NCBI GenBank assembly: GCA_038207585.1
Contig: JBBQZP010000016.1
Location: 1-64,000 of the forward strand
Direction: 5' to 3'
DNA from: JBBQZP01 sp038207585
Lineage (GTDB): Bacteria > Pseudomonadota > Alphaproteobacteria > Rhodobacterales > Rhodobacteraceae
DNA: 64,000 nucleotides
The position numbers were made by a program, and so were the translations under genes. This document shows positions 27,322 to 35,859 of the stretch, piece after piece. The notes beneath the pieces are model-generated. The model was not told where the DNA came from. It searched no databases and worked only from the letters and a program-made list of their open reading frames with translations. The first letter of the stretch is position 1. Every line of letters begins with the position of its first letter.

Positions 27322-27885
27322 ATGATGATCCCAACTCCGATGACATACGGTGCGATGACGCGGCGCGGGTTCATGCTCGCCTTTGGTGCGCTGATTGTGC
27401 TGCCACGCGGGGCGTGGGCGGCGGAGCCGTCATTCACCTTCGCCTCCATCGACGGAGGCACGATTGATCTGAACGCATGGCGCGGCAAACCGGTGCTGGT
27501 GGTCAATACCGCGTCGATGTGCGGATTTACCCCGCAATATGACGATCTGCAGGCCCTGTCCGATAAATATGGTCAGCAGGGGCTGCATGTGCTGGCGGTG
27601 CCGTCGGATGATTTCAATCAGGAACTGGGCGACGCGAAGGCGGTCAAGGAATTCTGCGCGGTGAATTTCAACCTGACCCTGCCGATGACTGAGATCACGC
27701 ATGTGAAGGGGCCGCAGGCGCATCCGTTCTATGCCTGGGTCGCCAAAACTAATGGCTTTGCGCCGAGTTGGAATTTCAACAAGGTGCTGCTGGGCCCGGA
27801 TGGCGCGGTGCTGCAGACCTGGGGCTCGCTTGCCAACCCGATGTCCAGCAACATCACCAAACCCATCGAGGCGCTGTTGAAGTGA
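27322..27885 (+). CDS. Exported glutathione peroxidase-family protein
   Basis: Reduces hydroperoxides using thiols. The 187 residues include NTASMCGFTPQYDDLQALSD, in which Cys67 replaces the selenocysteine of animal enzymes, and SWNFNKVLLG, which supplies the Trp and Asn of the catalytic tetrad. The N-terminus MTRRGFMLAFGALIVLPRGA is a twin-arginine-type signal, so the enzyme is probably exported folded. The start may be 27322 or the ATG at 27355 just before the RR. The next gene's GTG overlaps its stop by four bases. Confidence 0.9.
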   Translation: MMIPTPMTYGAMTRRGFMLAFGALIVLPRGAWAAEPSFTFASIDGGTIDLNAWRGKPVLVVNTASMCGFTPQYDDLQALSDKYGQQGLHVLAVPSDDFNQELGDAKAVKEFCAVNFNLTLPMTEITHVKGPQAHPFYAWVAKTNGFAPSWNFNKVLLGPDGAVLQTWGSLANPMSSNITKPIEALLK

Positions 27886-29015
27886 GCGCTGACGGCTCCG
27901 CTGCGGCGGGCCTTCGCACGCCGGTTTTCATCGGGTCCGAGATTTATCGCGGCTCCAGCTATGGCGGGGCGCATCCGTTGCGGGTGCCGCGTGTGTCGAC
28001 CGTTATCGACCTTGCCCGCGCCTTGGGCTGGTTGCCCGCCCAAAGCTACCGCACCAGTCCCCGTGCCAAACCTGCCGCGCTGAGTGCTTGGCACACCCCC
28101 GACTACATCGCCGCCCTGCAAGAGGCGGAAGTGATGGGCGAGGCCACGCCTGCGATGCGCGCCCGCCACCATCTTGGCACCGCCTCGAACCCGGTTTTCC
28201 CCGAGGTGTTCCGCAGGCCCGCCACCGGGGCCGGGGGGGTGATGCTGGCCGCCGAACTGCTTCGCGATGGCGGCGTGGTGCATGTGCCGGGCGGCGGCAC
28301 GCATCACGGATTGCCAGACCGTGCGAACGGGTTCTGTTACCTCAACGACGTGGTTCTGGGCATGCTGGCGCTGCGCCGGATGGGGGTGCGCCGCATCGCC
28401 TATGTCGACATTGACGCGCATCATTGCGACGGTGTGGCGGCGGGGTTTGCGGGCGATGCCGATACGCTGATGATCTCGGTCCATGAAGAGGCGCGCTGGC
28501 CCTTTACCGGTGCGCTGGATGATGACGCAGGCGGCAACGCCTTCAACCTGCCGGTTCCACGCGGCTTTAACGATAGCGAAATGGCAGCGGTGCTGGACCA
28601 ATTGATCCTGCCGCGCGTGACCGCTTTCCGCCCCGATGCCGTGGTGCTGCAATGCGGCGCCGACGCGCTGGAGGAAGACCCGTTGGCACGTCTGTCCCTG
28701 TCGAACAACGCTCATTTTGCGGTTGCGGCGGCGCTGCGGGATCTGGCCCGGCGCTATCTGGTACTGGGCGGCGGGGGGTATAATCCGTGGTCGGTGGGGC
28801 GCTGCTGGACAGGCGTCTGGGGTGTTCTGTCGGGGGCCGAAATCCCCGATGTCCTGCCCGAGGCTGCACAATTGGTGCTGCGCGGGTTAAGCTGGCGCGG
28901 CGGTGGCCGGCCACCCCCCGCGCCGCATATGCTGACGACCCTGCGCGATGCCCCACGCCCCGGCCCGGTGCGCGATGAGATCAGGGCGCGTCTGGCGCGT
29001 CTGGCTTTGCGGTAA
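27882..29015 (+). CDS. Histone deacetylase-family (AcuC-like) amidohydrolase
   Basis: A 377-residue arginase/deacetylase-fold enzyme that removes acetyl or similar groups from amines such as acetyl-lysine or acetylpolyamines. VPGGGTHHGLPDRANGFCYL and VDIDAHHCDGVAAGFA hold the catalytic His pair and the zinc Asp/His. LGGGGYNPWSVGRCW holds the glycine-rich active-site loop. The usual HHGDG appears as HHCDG. It starts at GTG 27882, overlapping the peroxidase stop by four bases (GTGA). Its last 35 bp overlap the convergent waaA end. Confidence 0.9.
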   Translation: MSADGSAAAGLRTPVFIGSEIYRGSSYGGAHPLRVPRVSTVIDLARALGWLPAQSYRTSPRAKPAALSAWHTPDYIAALQEAEVMGEATPAMRARHHLGTASNPVFPEVFRRPATGAGGVMLAAELLRDGGVVHVPGGGTHHGLPDRANGFCYLNDVVLGMLALRRMGVRRIAYVDIDAHHCDGVAAGFAGDADTLMISVHEEARWPFTGALDDDAGGNAFNLPVPRGFNDSEMAAVLDQLILPRVTAFRPDAVVLQCGADALEEDPLARLSLSNNAHFAVAAALRDLARRYLVLGGGGYNPWSVGRCWTGVWGVLSGAEIPDVLPEAAQLVLRGLSWRGGGRPPPAPHMLTTLRDAPRPGPVRDEIRARLARLALR

Positions 29016-30249
29016 GCCGCCCGCCAAGTGCCAACAGAATGTGCTGCCGCAAAGCGCTTGTATCCGCAGCCCCCTCCAGCACCTGCGCGGCTTTTTCTGT
29101 AAGTCGCATTTGTGATTCAAAATCAATCTGTTGCAATGCGTTCTTCAACCCGTCAACGCCCACCAAAGCCACCGCCGCCCCGGCCATATCCAGCGCGGCA
29201 AACGGCTCGGCAAAGTTCGCAACATCCGGTCCATGCACAATGGCGCTGCCATAAGCGGCAGGCTCATAGGGCGTATGCCCGCCCTTGTCCGCAAAACTGC
29301 CGCCGATGATCGTGACCCCGGCGCTGGCATACCACAGCGCCATTTCCCCCAGCGTATCCGCCAGAAACACCGGCTGATCGGCCCGAGGCCATTCCCCACT
29401 TGACCGCTGCCCGAACCCCATACCCCGCGCCGCAATCAGCGCCGCAACCTCTGGCCCGCGCCGGGGATGCCGGGGTGCCATGATCAGATGCGTGAACGAC
29501 CCCGTGCCAAGCTGGCCCGCGAAGGCCTCAAGGATCGGCGCATCCTCGCCCTCATGGGTCGAGGCCGCCAGAAGGCAGGCGCTGCGCGGGCAGGGCGGAG
29601 CAAAGGGCAAAGTCGCCCCGTCGGCCACAACCCCCGCCTTCAGCATCATCGCCGGACCCAGCCGCGCCGAAGGCAACCCCAGCGCCACCAGCCGATGGCC
29701 CGTGCCCGCATCCTGCGGTGCGGCAAAAGTGATCTGCCCCAGCATCCCCGCAATCAGCCCCGGCGCAAACCGCCTCCACCGCGCGGCAGAGCGTTCGGAC
29801 AACCGCGCGCCCACCATCCCCACGGCAATTCCCCGCGTGGTGCAGGCGGCAATCCGCTCCGGCCAAAGCTCGCTTTCAACCAGCACCAATGCGGCGGGCT
29901 GCCAGCCGTCCAGAAACCGCCCCAGCGGACCGCGTGCATCATAGGGGGCCAGCGCCACCGAAACGCGGTCCATCGCCCAACTCCGCACCATGTCGCGCGC
30001 CGTCAGGCTGTTGCAGGTGACAATCACCCGCAGGTCCGGCGCATCGCGCAACAACCCGGCAAGCAGACCGCGCACCGAGGTCAGCTCTCCGTTACTGGCG
30101 CCGTGCAGCCACAGGTCTGCGATTCCCGCACCGCGCCCGATCCGCTGATCCAGATCACCGGCAGGCATCCGCCCCAGCGCGCGCAAAACCTGCCCCCGCA
30201 GCCACAAAAGCGGCAGGGCCACGGCCATGATGATCCGGTAAAGTGTCAC
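28981..30249 (-). CDS. waaA: Kdo transferase (3-deoxy-D-manno-octulosonic acid transferase)
   Basis: Adds Kdo to lipid A at the inner membrane in lipopolysaccharide core synthesis. The 422 residues begin at GTG 30249 (TLYRIIMAVALPLLWLRGQV), an N-terminal anchor helix with a GGGGG Shine-Dalgarno. The GT-B fold shows LWLHGASNGELTSVRGLLAG, ESELWPERI and APRHPRRGPE, and the C-terminal GGSFADKGGHTPYEPA. The catalytic Glu lies in ASNGEL. It converges with the deacetylase gene and overlaps it by 35 bp. An upstream in-frame start adds a poorly conserved stretch. Confidence 0.93.
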   Translation of the reverse strand: MTLYRIIMAVALPLLWLRGQVLRALGRMPAGDLDQRIGRGAGIADLWLHGASNGELTSVRGLLAGLLRDAPDLRVIVTCNSLTARDMVRSWAMDRVSVALAPYDARGPLGRFLDGWQPAALVLVESELWPERIAACTTRGIAVGMVGARLSERSAARWRRFAPGLIAGMLGQITFAAPQDAGTGHRLVALGLPSARLGPAMMLKAGVVADGATLPFAPPCPRSACLLAASTHEGEDAPILEAFAGQLGTGSFTHLIMAPRHPRRGPEVAALIAARGMGFGQRSSGEWPRADQPVFLADTLGEMALWYASAGVTIIGGSFADKGGHTPYEPAAYGSAIVHGPDVANFAEPFAALDMAGAAVALVGVDGLKNALQQIDFESQMRLTEKAAQVLEGAADTSALRQHILLALGGRLTAKPDAPDAP

Positions 30250-30298
30250 ACGCGCCCCCTTCGTGCCTTGGGTGGTAGCGCCCGCCACCGCAGCGCGC

Positions 30299-30384
30299 AA
30301 GCGGGCGCTGAAAGACGGGCGTGCGCTGAAAGACGGGCGCTTAAGGGCAAGCGGGCGCTAAAGGGTAAGCGGGCGCTACAGGAC
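30299..30384. repeat. Degenerate 18-bp tandem repeat, about five units
   Basis: Units at 30299-30316, 30317-30334, 30335-30348 (shortened to 14 bp), 30349-30366 and 30367-30384 share the consensus AAGCGGGCGCTRAARGRY. It lies between waaA and the amidase and covers the last three codons and the stop of the amidase (30376). The unit is six codons long, but no long frame crosses it. Confidence 0.75.
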
Positions 30385-31785
30385 CGGCGGGCGCTGCCCC
30401 GGCCAGTCGGTCGCACGATGGTAAGCCTGCCCCATCGCCAGCACCGCTGCATCGGCACCAAAGGCCCCGAACATCTGCATCCCCATTGGCAGGCCCTGCG
30501 CGCCGAACCCCGCAGGCAAGGCCAGTGCCGGCAAGCCCGCCAGACTGACCGGAATGACCACCTCCATCCAGCGATGATAGGTGTCCATCGCAACGCCGTT
30601 GATGCTTTGCGGCCAGCGCCAGTCGGCTGGAAATGGCCAGACCTGCGCCGACGGCAGCACGAGAGCATCATAGGTCTGAAACAACTGCGCGGCTTTTGCA
30701 TACCAGCGCGAGCGGGTGACACTTGCCGCATGCACCGCTTCGGCGCTCAGTGAAAGGCCCTGCTCAATCTCCCACACCGTTTCGGGCTTGAGCAGCGCCC
30801 GTTTGGCCGCATCATCGTAAAGCCCGCGCTTGGCCCCGGCGTTCAGCATCCCTCGCAGGGTTGTCCATGCCCGCCACAGATCGCCTGCCGGAAATGGCGG
30901 CGCTACGGGTTCAATAATCGCGCCCTGAGCCTCGAACACACGCAACGCATCTTCGCACAACGCCAAAATCCCCGGCTCGCAGCCATAGGCCCCACCCCAG
31001 TCTCCCAGCCAGCCGATCCGCTTGCCGCGCAGATCCGTCTCCAGCCGGTCGGCAAATGCCTCGCCCGTCCGCCCGAACGGCACCGCCGGATTTGGCGCCG
31101 CCAAAACCTCCAGAAACCGCGCGATATCCTCGATCGTGCGCGCCATCGGCCCTTCGGTCGCCAGCGTCGCCAGAAACGTATCCCCGTCGGCATCGCCGGG
31201 CACCAACCCATAGCTGGGGCGGAACCCGTAGACATTGCAGAACGCCGCCGGATTGCGCAGTGACCCCATCATGTCCGACCCGTCAGCCAGCGGCACCATC
31301 CGCGCCGCCAGCGCCGCCGCAGCCCCCCCCGAAGACCCGCCCGCACTGCGCGCAAGGTCATAGGGGTTGCGCGTCACACCGTGCACCGGGTTGAAGCTGT
31401 GGCTGCCTTGCCCCCATTCGGGCGTGTTGGTCTTGCCGATGAAGATCGCCCCCGCCGCCCGCATCCGCGCCACCAGAAAATCGTCGCGCAAAGGGATATG
31501 ATCTGCATAAAGCGGCGAGCCCCACGTCGTGCGCAGCCCCTGCACCGCCATCAGATCCTTCACCGCAATCGGCAGTCCGTGCAAAAACCCCCGGTGCGGT
31601 GCATCATCCGCCGCCCGCGCCTCGCGCAACAGATCATCAGGGTCGCGCAACGACACCACGGCGTTCACAGCACCATTCACCGCACAAATCCGCGCAAGAG
31701 TGGCCGCCATCACTTCCGACGGCGCCAGATCGCGCGCCGCAATCGCCCGCGCAAGGCCCGAGGCGTCCAAGGACATCAAATCCAT
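30376..31785 (-). CDS. Amidase signature family hydrolase, copy A
   Basis: A 469-residue enzyme that hydrolyses amide bonds. The Ser-cisSer-Lys triad region is visible: Lys in LHGLPIAVKDLMAV, cis-Ser in SAGGSSGGAAAALAA, and the nucleophile Ser in SDMMGSLRNPAAFCNV. DMMGS replaces the more common D-GGS, seen in one amidase subgroup. Start 31785 has an AAGGAGGGG Shine-Dalgarno. It lies downstream of the ABC transporter genes on the same strand, suggesting it acts on the transported compound. A hairpin and a direct repeat separate it from the binding-protein gene. Confidence 0.9.
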   Translation of the reverse strand: MDLMSLDASGLARAIAARDLAPSEVMAATLARICAVNGAVNAVVSLRDPDDLLREARAADDAPHRGFLHGLPIAVKDLMAVQGLRTTWGSPLYADHIPLRDDFLVARMRAAGAIFIGKTNTPEWGQGSHSFNPVHGVTRNPYDLARSAGGSSGGAAAALAARMVPLADGSDMMGSLRNPAAFCNVYGFRPSYGLVPGDADGDTFLATLATEGPMARTIEDIARFLEVLAAPNPAVPFGRTGEAFADRLETDLRGKRIGWLGDWGGAYGCEPGILALCEDALRVFEAQGAIIEPVAPPFPAGDLWRAWTTLRGMLNAGAKRGLYDDAAKRALLKPETVWEIEQGLSLSAEAVHAASVTRSRWYAKAAQLFQTYDALVLPSAQVWPFPADWRWPQSINGVAMDTYHRWMEVVIPVSLAGLPALALPAGFGAQGLPMGMQMFGAFGADAAVLAMGQAYHRATDWPGQRPPVL

Positions 31786-31823
31786 CGCCCCTCCTTGTTC
31801 TGTTTGAAAATATCCTGGGGGGT

Positions 31824-31844
31824 GCGGGGGGCAAGGCCCCCCGC
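31824..31844 (-). terminator. Stem-loop between the solute-binding-protein gene and amidase A
   Basis: GCGGGGGGC and GCCCCCCGC form a perfect 9-bp stem around a three-base loop. On the minus strand it is followed by ACCCCCCAGGATATTTTC, a motif that recurs after genes in Rhodobacterales. It could end or attenuate the transporter transcript before amidase A. Confidence 0.6.
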
Positions 31845-31852
31845 TGCCGCGA

Positions 31853-31909
31853 CGCGCGTCAGCGCGGCGCAACTATTCAAAACGAGTCTCGCGCGTCAGC
31901 GCGGCGCAA
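31853..31909. repeat. 20-bp direct repeat pair
   Basis: CGCGCGTCAGCGCGGCGCAA occurs identically at 31853-31872 and 31890-31909, separated by 17 bp, just after the binding-protein gene's stop (31922). Its inner GCGC tracts are self-complementary. Confidence 0.7.
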
Positions 31910-31921
31910 ATCCTTGAACGA

Positions 31922-32947
31922 TCACTTCTGAAGTTCGGTCCAGATCGCGGTGATGTATTCCTGCGCCTTGGGGCTGCAGGTCTTGCCGAACACGCCCTTC
32001 GACTTGAACTCCTCCGGAATGACGATCTCGGGCGCGTCCTTCATGTCGGCGGGCATGAATTCCTCCGATCCCGCGATCCCGTTGGCATAGCGCGCAAAGG
32101 ATGAAATCATCGCCGCGTTTTCCGGCAGCATGATGAAATCAAGGAACTTGTAGGCCTCCTCCACATTCTGCGCGTCCTTCAGAAGCGCCGCCTGATCCAT
32201 CCATAGGATGAATCCCTCTTTCGGATAGCCATATTTGATATCGGGGTTGTTCAGACGGGCGCGGAACATCGCCCCGTTCCAGTACATCGAGGCCATGACG
32301 TCGTTGGAAGCCATCTTCTCAGTCATGCCGTAATCCATCGACTGCCACTTGGGCTTTGCCGCCAACAAGACGTCGCGGACCTTTTTCAGCACCTCGGTAT
32401 CCTCGGTGCAAACCTCGCCCCCGACATACATCGTGGCGAGCGCCAGCACGTCGTTCATTTCCGGCGTCACATTGACCTTGCCGACCAGTTCGGCTGGCGG
32501 ATCAAGGAAGATGGTCGACGTGTTCACATCGCCCGAATAGGCCTTCTGGTTCACAGCCACCCCGGTGGTGCCCCACTGCCACGGCACGGTGAATTTCCTG
32601 CCCGGATCGTAATCCACGTTCATCCATTCGGGTGCGATGTTGCCGTGGTGCGGCAGTTTGGACAGGTCCAGCTCCTGAATGAGCCCCTTTTCGATCCAGA
32701 TCGGCACATAGTTGGCCGACGGCACCACCAGATCAAAGCCCGAACCGCCGGCTTCTACCTTGGCCAAGGCGGTATCGTTGCTGTCGTAATCGGTGACGGT
32801 GACCTTGATGCCGGTCTCTTTTTCGAACTTCGCCAGCAACTCGGGGTTGGTGTAATCGCCCCAGTTGTAAAGCTGCAGTGTGCCTTCGGCCGAGGCCAGC
32901 ACGGTCGAGGCCATCAGCAAGGCGGTTGCGGTGATCAGTTTTTTCAT
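31922..32947 (-). CDS. ABC transporter substrate-binding protein, spermidine/putrescine type
   Basis: A 341-residue periplasmic receptor. MKKLITATALLMASTVLASA is a Sec signal peptide cut near LASA. LQLYNWGDYTNPELLAKFEK is the PotD/PotF opening, and FDLVVPSANYV and FILWMDQAALLKDAQNVEEA are further family blocks. The binding-site residues cannot be assigned confidently, so the ligand may be putrescine, spermidine or a related amide or amine. It follows both permease genes in the same operon direction. Confidence 0.92.
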   Translation of the reverse strand: MKKLITATALLMASTVLASAEGTLQLYNWGDYTNPELLAKFEKETGIKVTVTDYDSNDTALAKVEAGGSGFDLVVPSANYVPIWIEKGLIQELDLSKLPHHGNIAPEWMNVDYDPGRKFTVPWQWGTTGVAVNQKAYSGDVNTSTIFLDPPAELVGKVNVTPEMNDVLALATMYVGGEVCTEDTEVLKKVRDVLLAAKPKWQSMDYGMTEKMASNDVMASMYWNGAMFRARLNNPDIKYGYPKEGFILWMDQAALLKDAQNVEEAYKFLDFIMLPENAAMISSFARYANGIAGSEEFMPADMKDAPEIVIPEEFKSKGVFGKTCSPKAQEYITAIWTELQK

Positions 32948-33008
32948 TGTCGTCTCCCGGTTTGTTTTGGTTTGATTCGTGCCGGTTGATCCCGGTCCTT
33001 GGTTTTTG

Positions 33009-33812
33009 TCAGTCCTGTTTGCGCGTCAGCAGGAAAAAGCTGGTCAAAAGCACGACCGTCAGCCCCAACAAAAGCGTCGATATCGCATAGATGTCGGTCG
33101 TGACCGAACGGCGCACCTGACCCAGCATATAGGTCGGCAGCGTATCCTGCCCCGCCGATTTTACAAAGAGCGTGATAACGACATCATCCAGCGAGGTCAC
33201 AAAGGCCAGCATCGCGCCTGCGATGATGCCCGGCAGCAACAGGGGGAATGTCACCCTGCGGAACGTCTGCCACCGGCTGGCGTAAAGATCGGCCGCGGCG
33301 GTTTCCAGCGTCAGGTCCATCCCCTCCAGCCGCGCGCGGATCGGCAGATAGGCGAACGGGATGCAGAACGCGGAGTGGGCCACGATCAGATAGCCAAGCC
33401 CCTGATAGCCCGTCGCAATCTTGATCGACGCGAAAAAGATCAGCAGCGCCACTGCGGTTACAATCTCCGGCACCATCAGGGGCTGGTTGATCATCACATA
33501 AATAAAGGTCTGGCCCTTGAAGCCCGCGCGGCGCGTGGTGCCCAAAGCTGCCATTGTCGCCACCGTTGTCGCAATCACCGACGCCCATGCCGCGATGTAA
33601 AGCGACCGCAGCGTGGCATCCTTGACCGCGTCATTGTCGAACGCCTTGGCATAGGCGTTCAGCGACAACCCACCCCAGACCGAGATGGAATCGCTGGCGT
33701 TGAACGAAAAGACCGCCAGCGTCAGAATCGGTGCGTAAAGCACGATGAACACGCCGATGGCGATGGTCGAAAACCCCGGCAGGGCGGATACGTCGAAACG
33801 CCGTTCAGCCAT
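33009..33812 (-). CDS. ABC transporter permease, PotC/PotI type
   Basis: A 267-residue inner-membrane permease with six helices. The EAA loop that docks the ATPase is visible as LETAAADLYASRWQTFRRVT with PLLLPGIIAGAML. The start at 33812 (MAERRFDVSALPGF) overlaps the other permease's end by eight bases, so the two are translationally coupled. It pairs with the PotB-type permease to form the channel. Confidence 0.92.
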   Translation of the reverse strand: MAERRFDVSALPGFSTIAIGVFIVLYAPILTLAVFSFNASDSISVWGGLSLNAYAKAFDNDAVKDATLRSLYIAAWASVIATTVATMAALGTTRRAGFKGQTFIYVMINQPLMVPEIVTAVALLIFFASIKIATGYQGLGYLIVAHSAFCIPFAYLPIRARLEGMDLTLETAAADLYASRWQTFRRVTFPLLLPGIIAGAMLAFVTSLDDVVITLFVKSAGQDTLPTYMLGQVRRSVTTDIYAISTLLLGLTVVLLTSFFLLTRKQD

Positions 33813-34716
33813 GCGGGTTCTTGCCCCCCGTGCTTGCGCGCACATAGACCAGCAGGGCGGCCATCACGATCACCAGCAGCAGCATCGACAGCGCCGCCCC
33901 AAGCGGCCAGTTGCGCCCCTGACCGAACTGCAATTCAATGAAATTGCCGATCATCATGTTCTTGCCGCCGCCAAGGATGCGCGGCGTGACGTATGCGCCC
34001 AAAGCGGGCACAAAGACCAGAATGGACCCCGCTACGATGCCGGGCCGCACGATCGGAATGATCACCTTTCTAAGCAGGGCCATGCGGCTGGCGTAAAGAT
34101 CATAGCCCGCCTCCAGAAGCCGCATGTCGAAGCGGTCGATGGCGGCGAACAAGGGCAGCACCATCAGCGGCAGATAGACATAAGTCATCCCCACCAGCAC
34201 CGCACCGTCAGTATAGATCATCTGGATCGGGGTCGCGATGATGCCCAGTTTCAGCATAATCGTGTTCAGCAATCCCTCGGCCCGGATGATCTCGTTGATC
34301 GCAAGGGTGCGGATCAGAAGGTTGGTCCAGAATGGAATGGTGATCAGAAAAAGCCACATCGCGCGCTGCCGGGGTGGGCGGGTGGCGATGAACCACGCGG
34401 TGGGAAACCCCACGACAAAGGTGATCAGCGTGGTCAGCAGCGACAGTTTCACCGACCGCCAGAAGATCGTCAGATGCGCATCGGCCAGCGCCAGCGTGCC
34501 GTCGAATATATCGCGCGAGAACAGGATCCCGACCCATCCATCCCAGCTGAATTTGCCCACCACATTGCCGTAAGTGCCGGGGGTCAGAAACGAATAGACC
34601 AGCACAATCAGCAACGGCCCGGCTGCGGCAAAGGTCAGCACCAAAAGCGCCGGCGCCGACAGCGCCCAGCCGTTGCGGGCATTCTCCAGCCTGGCCTGAT
34701 CCTCGCGCGCGCTCAT
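33805..34716 (-). CDS. ABC transporter permease, PotB/PotH type
   Basis: A 303-residue permease with six helices. It opens MSAREDQARLENARNGWALS, and the EAA loop appears as RLLEAGYDLYASRMALLRKV with IIPIVRPGIVAGSIL. It starts 6 bp after the ATPase gene's stop and overlaps the next permease, a tightly packed operon. Confidence 0.92.
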   Translation of the reverse strand: MSAREDQARLENARNGWALSAPALLVLTFAAAGPLLIVLVYSFLTPGTYGNVVGKFSWDGWVGILFSRDIFDGTLALADAHLTIFWRSVKLSLLTTLITFVVGFPTAWFIATRPPRQRAMWLFLITIPFWTNLLIRTLAINEIIRAEGLLNTIMLKLGIIATPIQMIYTDGAVLVGMTYVYLPLMVLPLFAAIDRFDMRLLEAGYDLYASRMALLRKVIIPIVRPGIVAGSILVFVPALGAYVTPRILGGGKNMMIGNFIELQFGQGRNWPLGAALSMLLLVIVMAALLVYVRASTGGKNPHG

Positions 34717-34722
34717 CCGCCG

Positions 34723-35790
34723 TCAGTCCCCCAGAACCTGTGCGGCACCGTCCGCAATGCGCAGACCGACCTTTGCACCTTTGACCAGCCCCGCGTCGCC
34801 CGAGGCGGGGCTTTGCAGGCGGGCAACGATCTCGGTGCCGTCGTCCAGATGCAGATGGCAATGCGTGTCGGTGCCGAAGTAGACCCAGCTTTCAATGGTG
34901 GCGGACAAGGTGCCCGCCTCATACGCCGGGGTCAGGCGCAGTTGTTCGGGGCGCATTGTCACGGTCACGGCACCGGACCGCCCGTCAATGCCACCCGCCG
35001 TGATCTTGTCACCCGACGACAGGGTGACGACCCCGCCCTGCACGGTGGCAGGCAGAAAGTTCGTCTCGCCGATGAAGCTCGCGACAAAGCGGTTCACGGG
35101 CCGGGTATAGATATCGACAGGACCGCCAATCTGCTGGATTTTACCCGATTGCATGACGCCGATGCGGTCCGACATGGTCAGCGCTTCTTCCTGATCATGG
35201 GTCACGAAAATAAAGGTGATGCCGGTTTCCGTTTGCAGGCGTTTGAGTTCGACCTGCATTTCCTTGCGCAGCTTCAGGTCCAGCGCCGACAACGGCTCGT
35301 CCAGCAGCAGAACCTTGGGCTGCGGGGCAAGGGCGCGGGCCAGTGCCACGCGCTGTTGCTGGCCGCCCGAAAGCTGGCTGGTCTTGCGGCCCGCCATCGT
35401 CTCCAGCTTGACCAGTGCGAGCATCTTTTCCGTGGTGGCAGATACCTCGGCGCGGGGTTTGCCCTGCATTTCCAGACCAAAGCCGATGTTCTGCGCCACC
35501 GTCAGATGCGGAAACAGCGCATAGCTTTGAAACACCGTGTTGACCGGGCGCTTGTTCGGGGCAAGGTCCGTGATGTCCTGCCCGTCCAACAGGATGTGGC
35601 CCGAGGTCGGCATCTCGAACCCCGCAATCAGGCGCAAAAGGGTCGTCTTGCCGCAGCCCGAGGGGCCAAGCAGCGTGAAGAATTCGCCCTTTCTGATCTG
35701 CACAGACACATCGTCAAGCGCGCGGACAGCGCTTGCCCCCTGACCGAAGGCCTTGACAGCATTTCGGGCCTCGACAGAAAAATCGCTCAC
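34723..35790 (-). CDS. ABC transporter ATP-binding protein, PotA/PotG type
   Basis: Energises the transporter. The 355 residues have the Walker A LLGPSGCGKTTLLRLIAG, Q-loop FQSYALFPHLTV, signature LSGGQQQRVALARALA, Walker B VLLLDEPLSALD and H-loop IFVTHDQEEAL. The C-terminal TOBE domain (residues 275-355, with VTMRPEQLRL) identifies the polyamine/iron-type subclass. It is the first transporter gene of the block, with an amidase 69 bp upstream on the same strand. Confidence 0.95.
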   Translation of the reverse strand: MSDFSVEARNAVKAFGQGASAVRALDDVSVQIRKGEFFTLLGPSGCGKTTLLRLIAGFEMPTSGHILLDGQDITDLAPNKRPVNTVFQSYALFPHLTVAQNIGFGLEMQGKPRAEVSATTEKMLALVKLETMAGRKTSQLSGGQQQRVALARALAPQPKVLLLDEPLSALDLKLRKEMQVELKRLQTETGITFIFVTHDQEEALTMSDRIGVMQSGKIQQIGGPVDIYTRPVNRFVASFIGETNFLPATVQGGVVTLSSGDKITAGGIDGRSGAVTVTMRPEQLRLTPAYEAGTLSATIESWVYFGTDTHCHLHLDDGTEIVARLQSPASGDAGLVKGAKVGLRIADGAAQVLGD

Positions 35791-35859
35791 CGGGTTTGCC
35801 TGTGTTTTGGGCGGATCATTTGATCAAGTTTTCAGGGATGGCCCAAAATAGCAAGCCGT

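Noticed and set aside
30299..30384. CRISPR array
   Set aside because: Units are contiguous with no unique spacers, about 18 bp long, and no cas gene is near.
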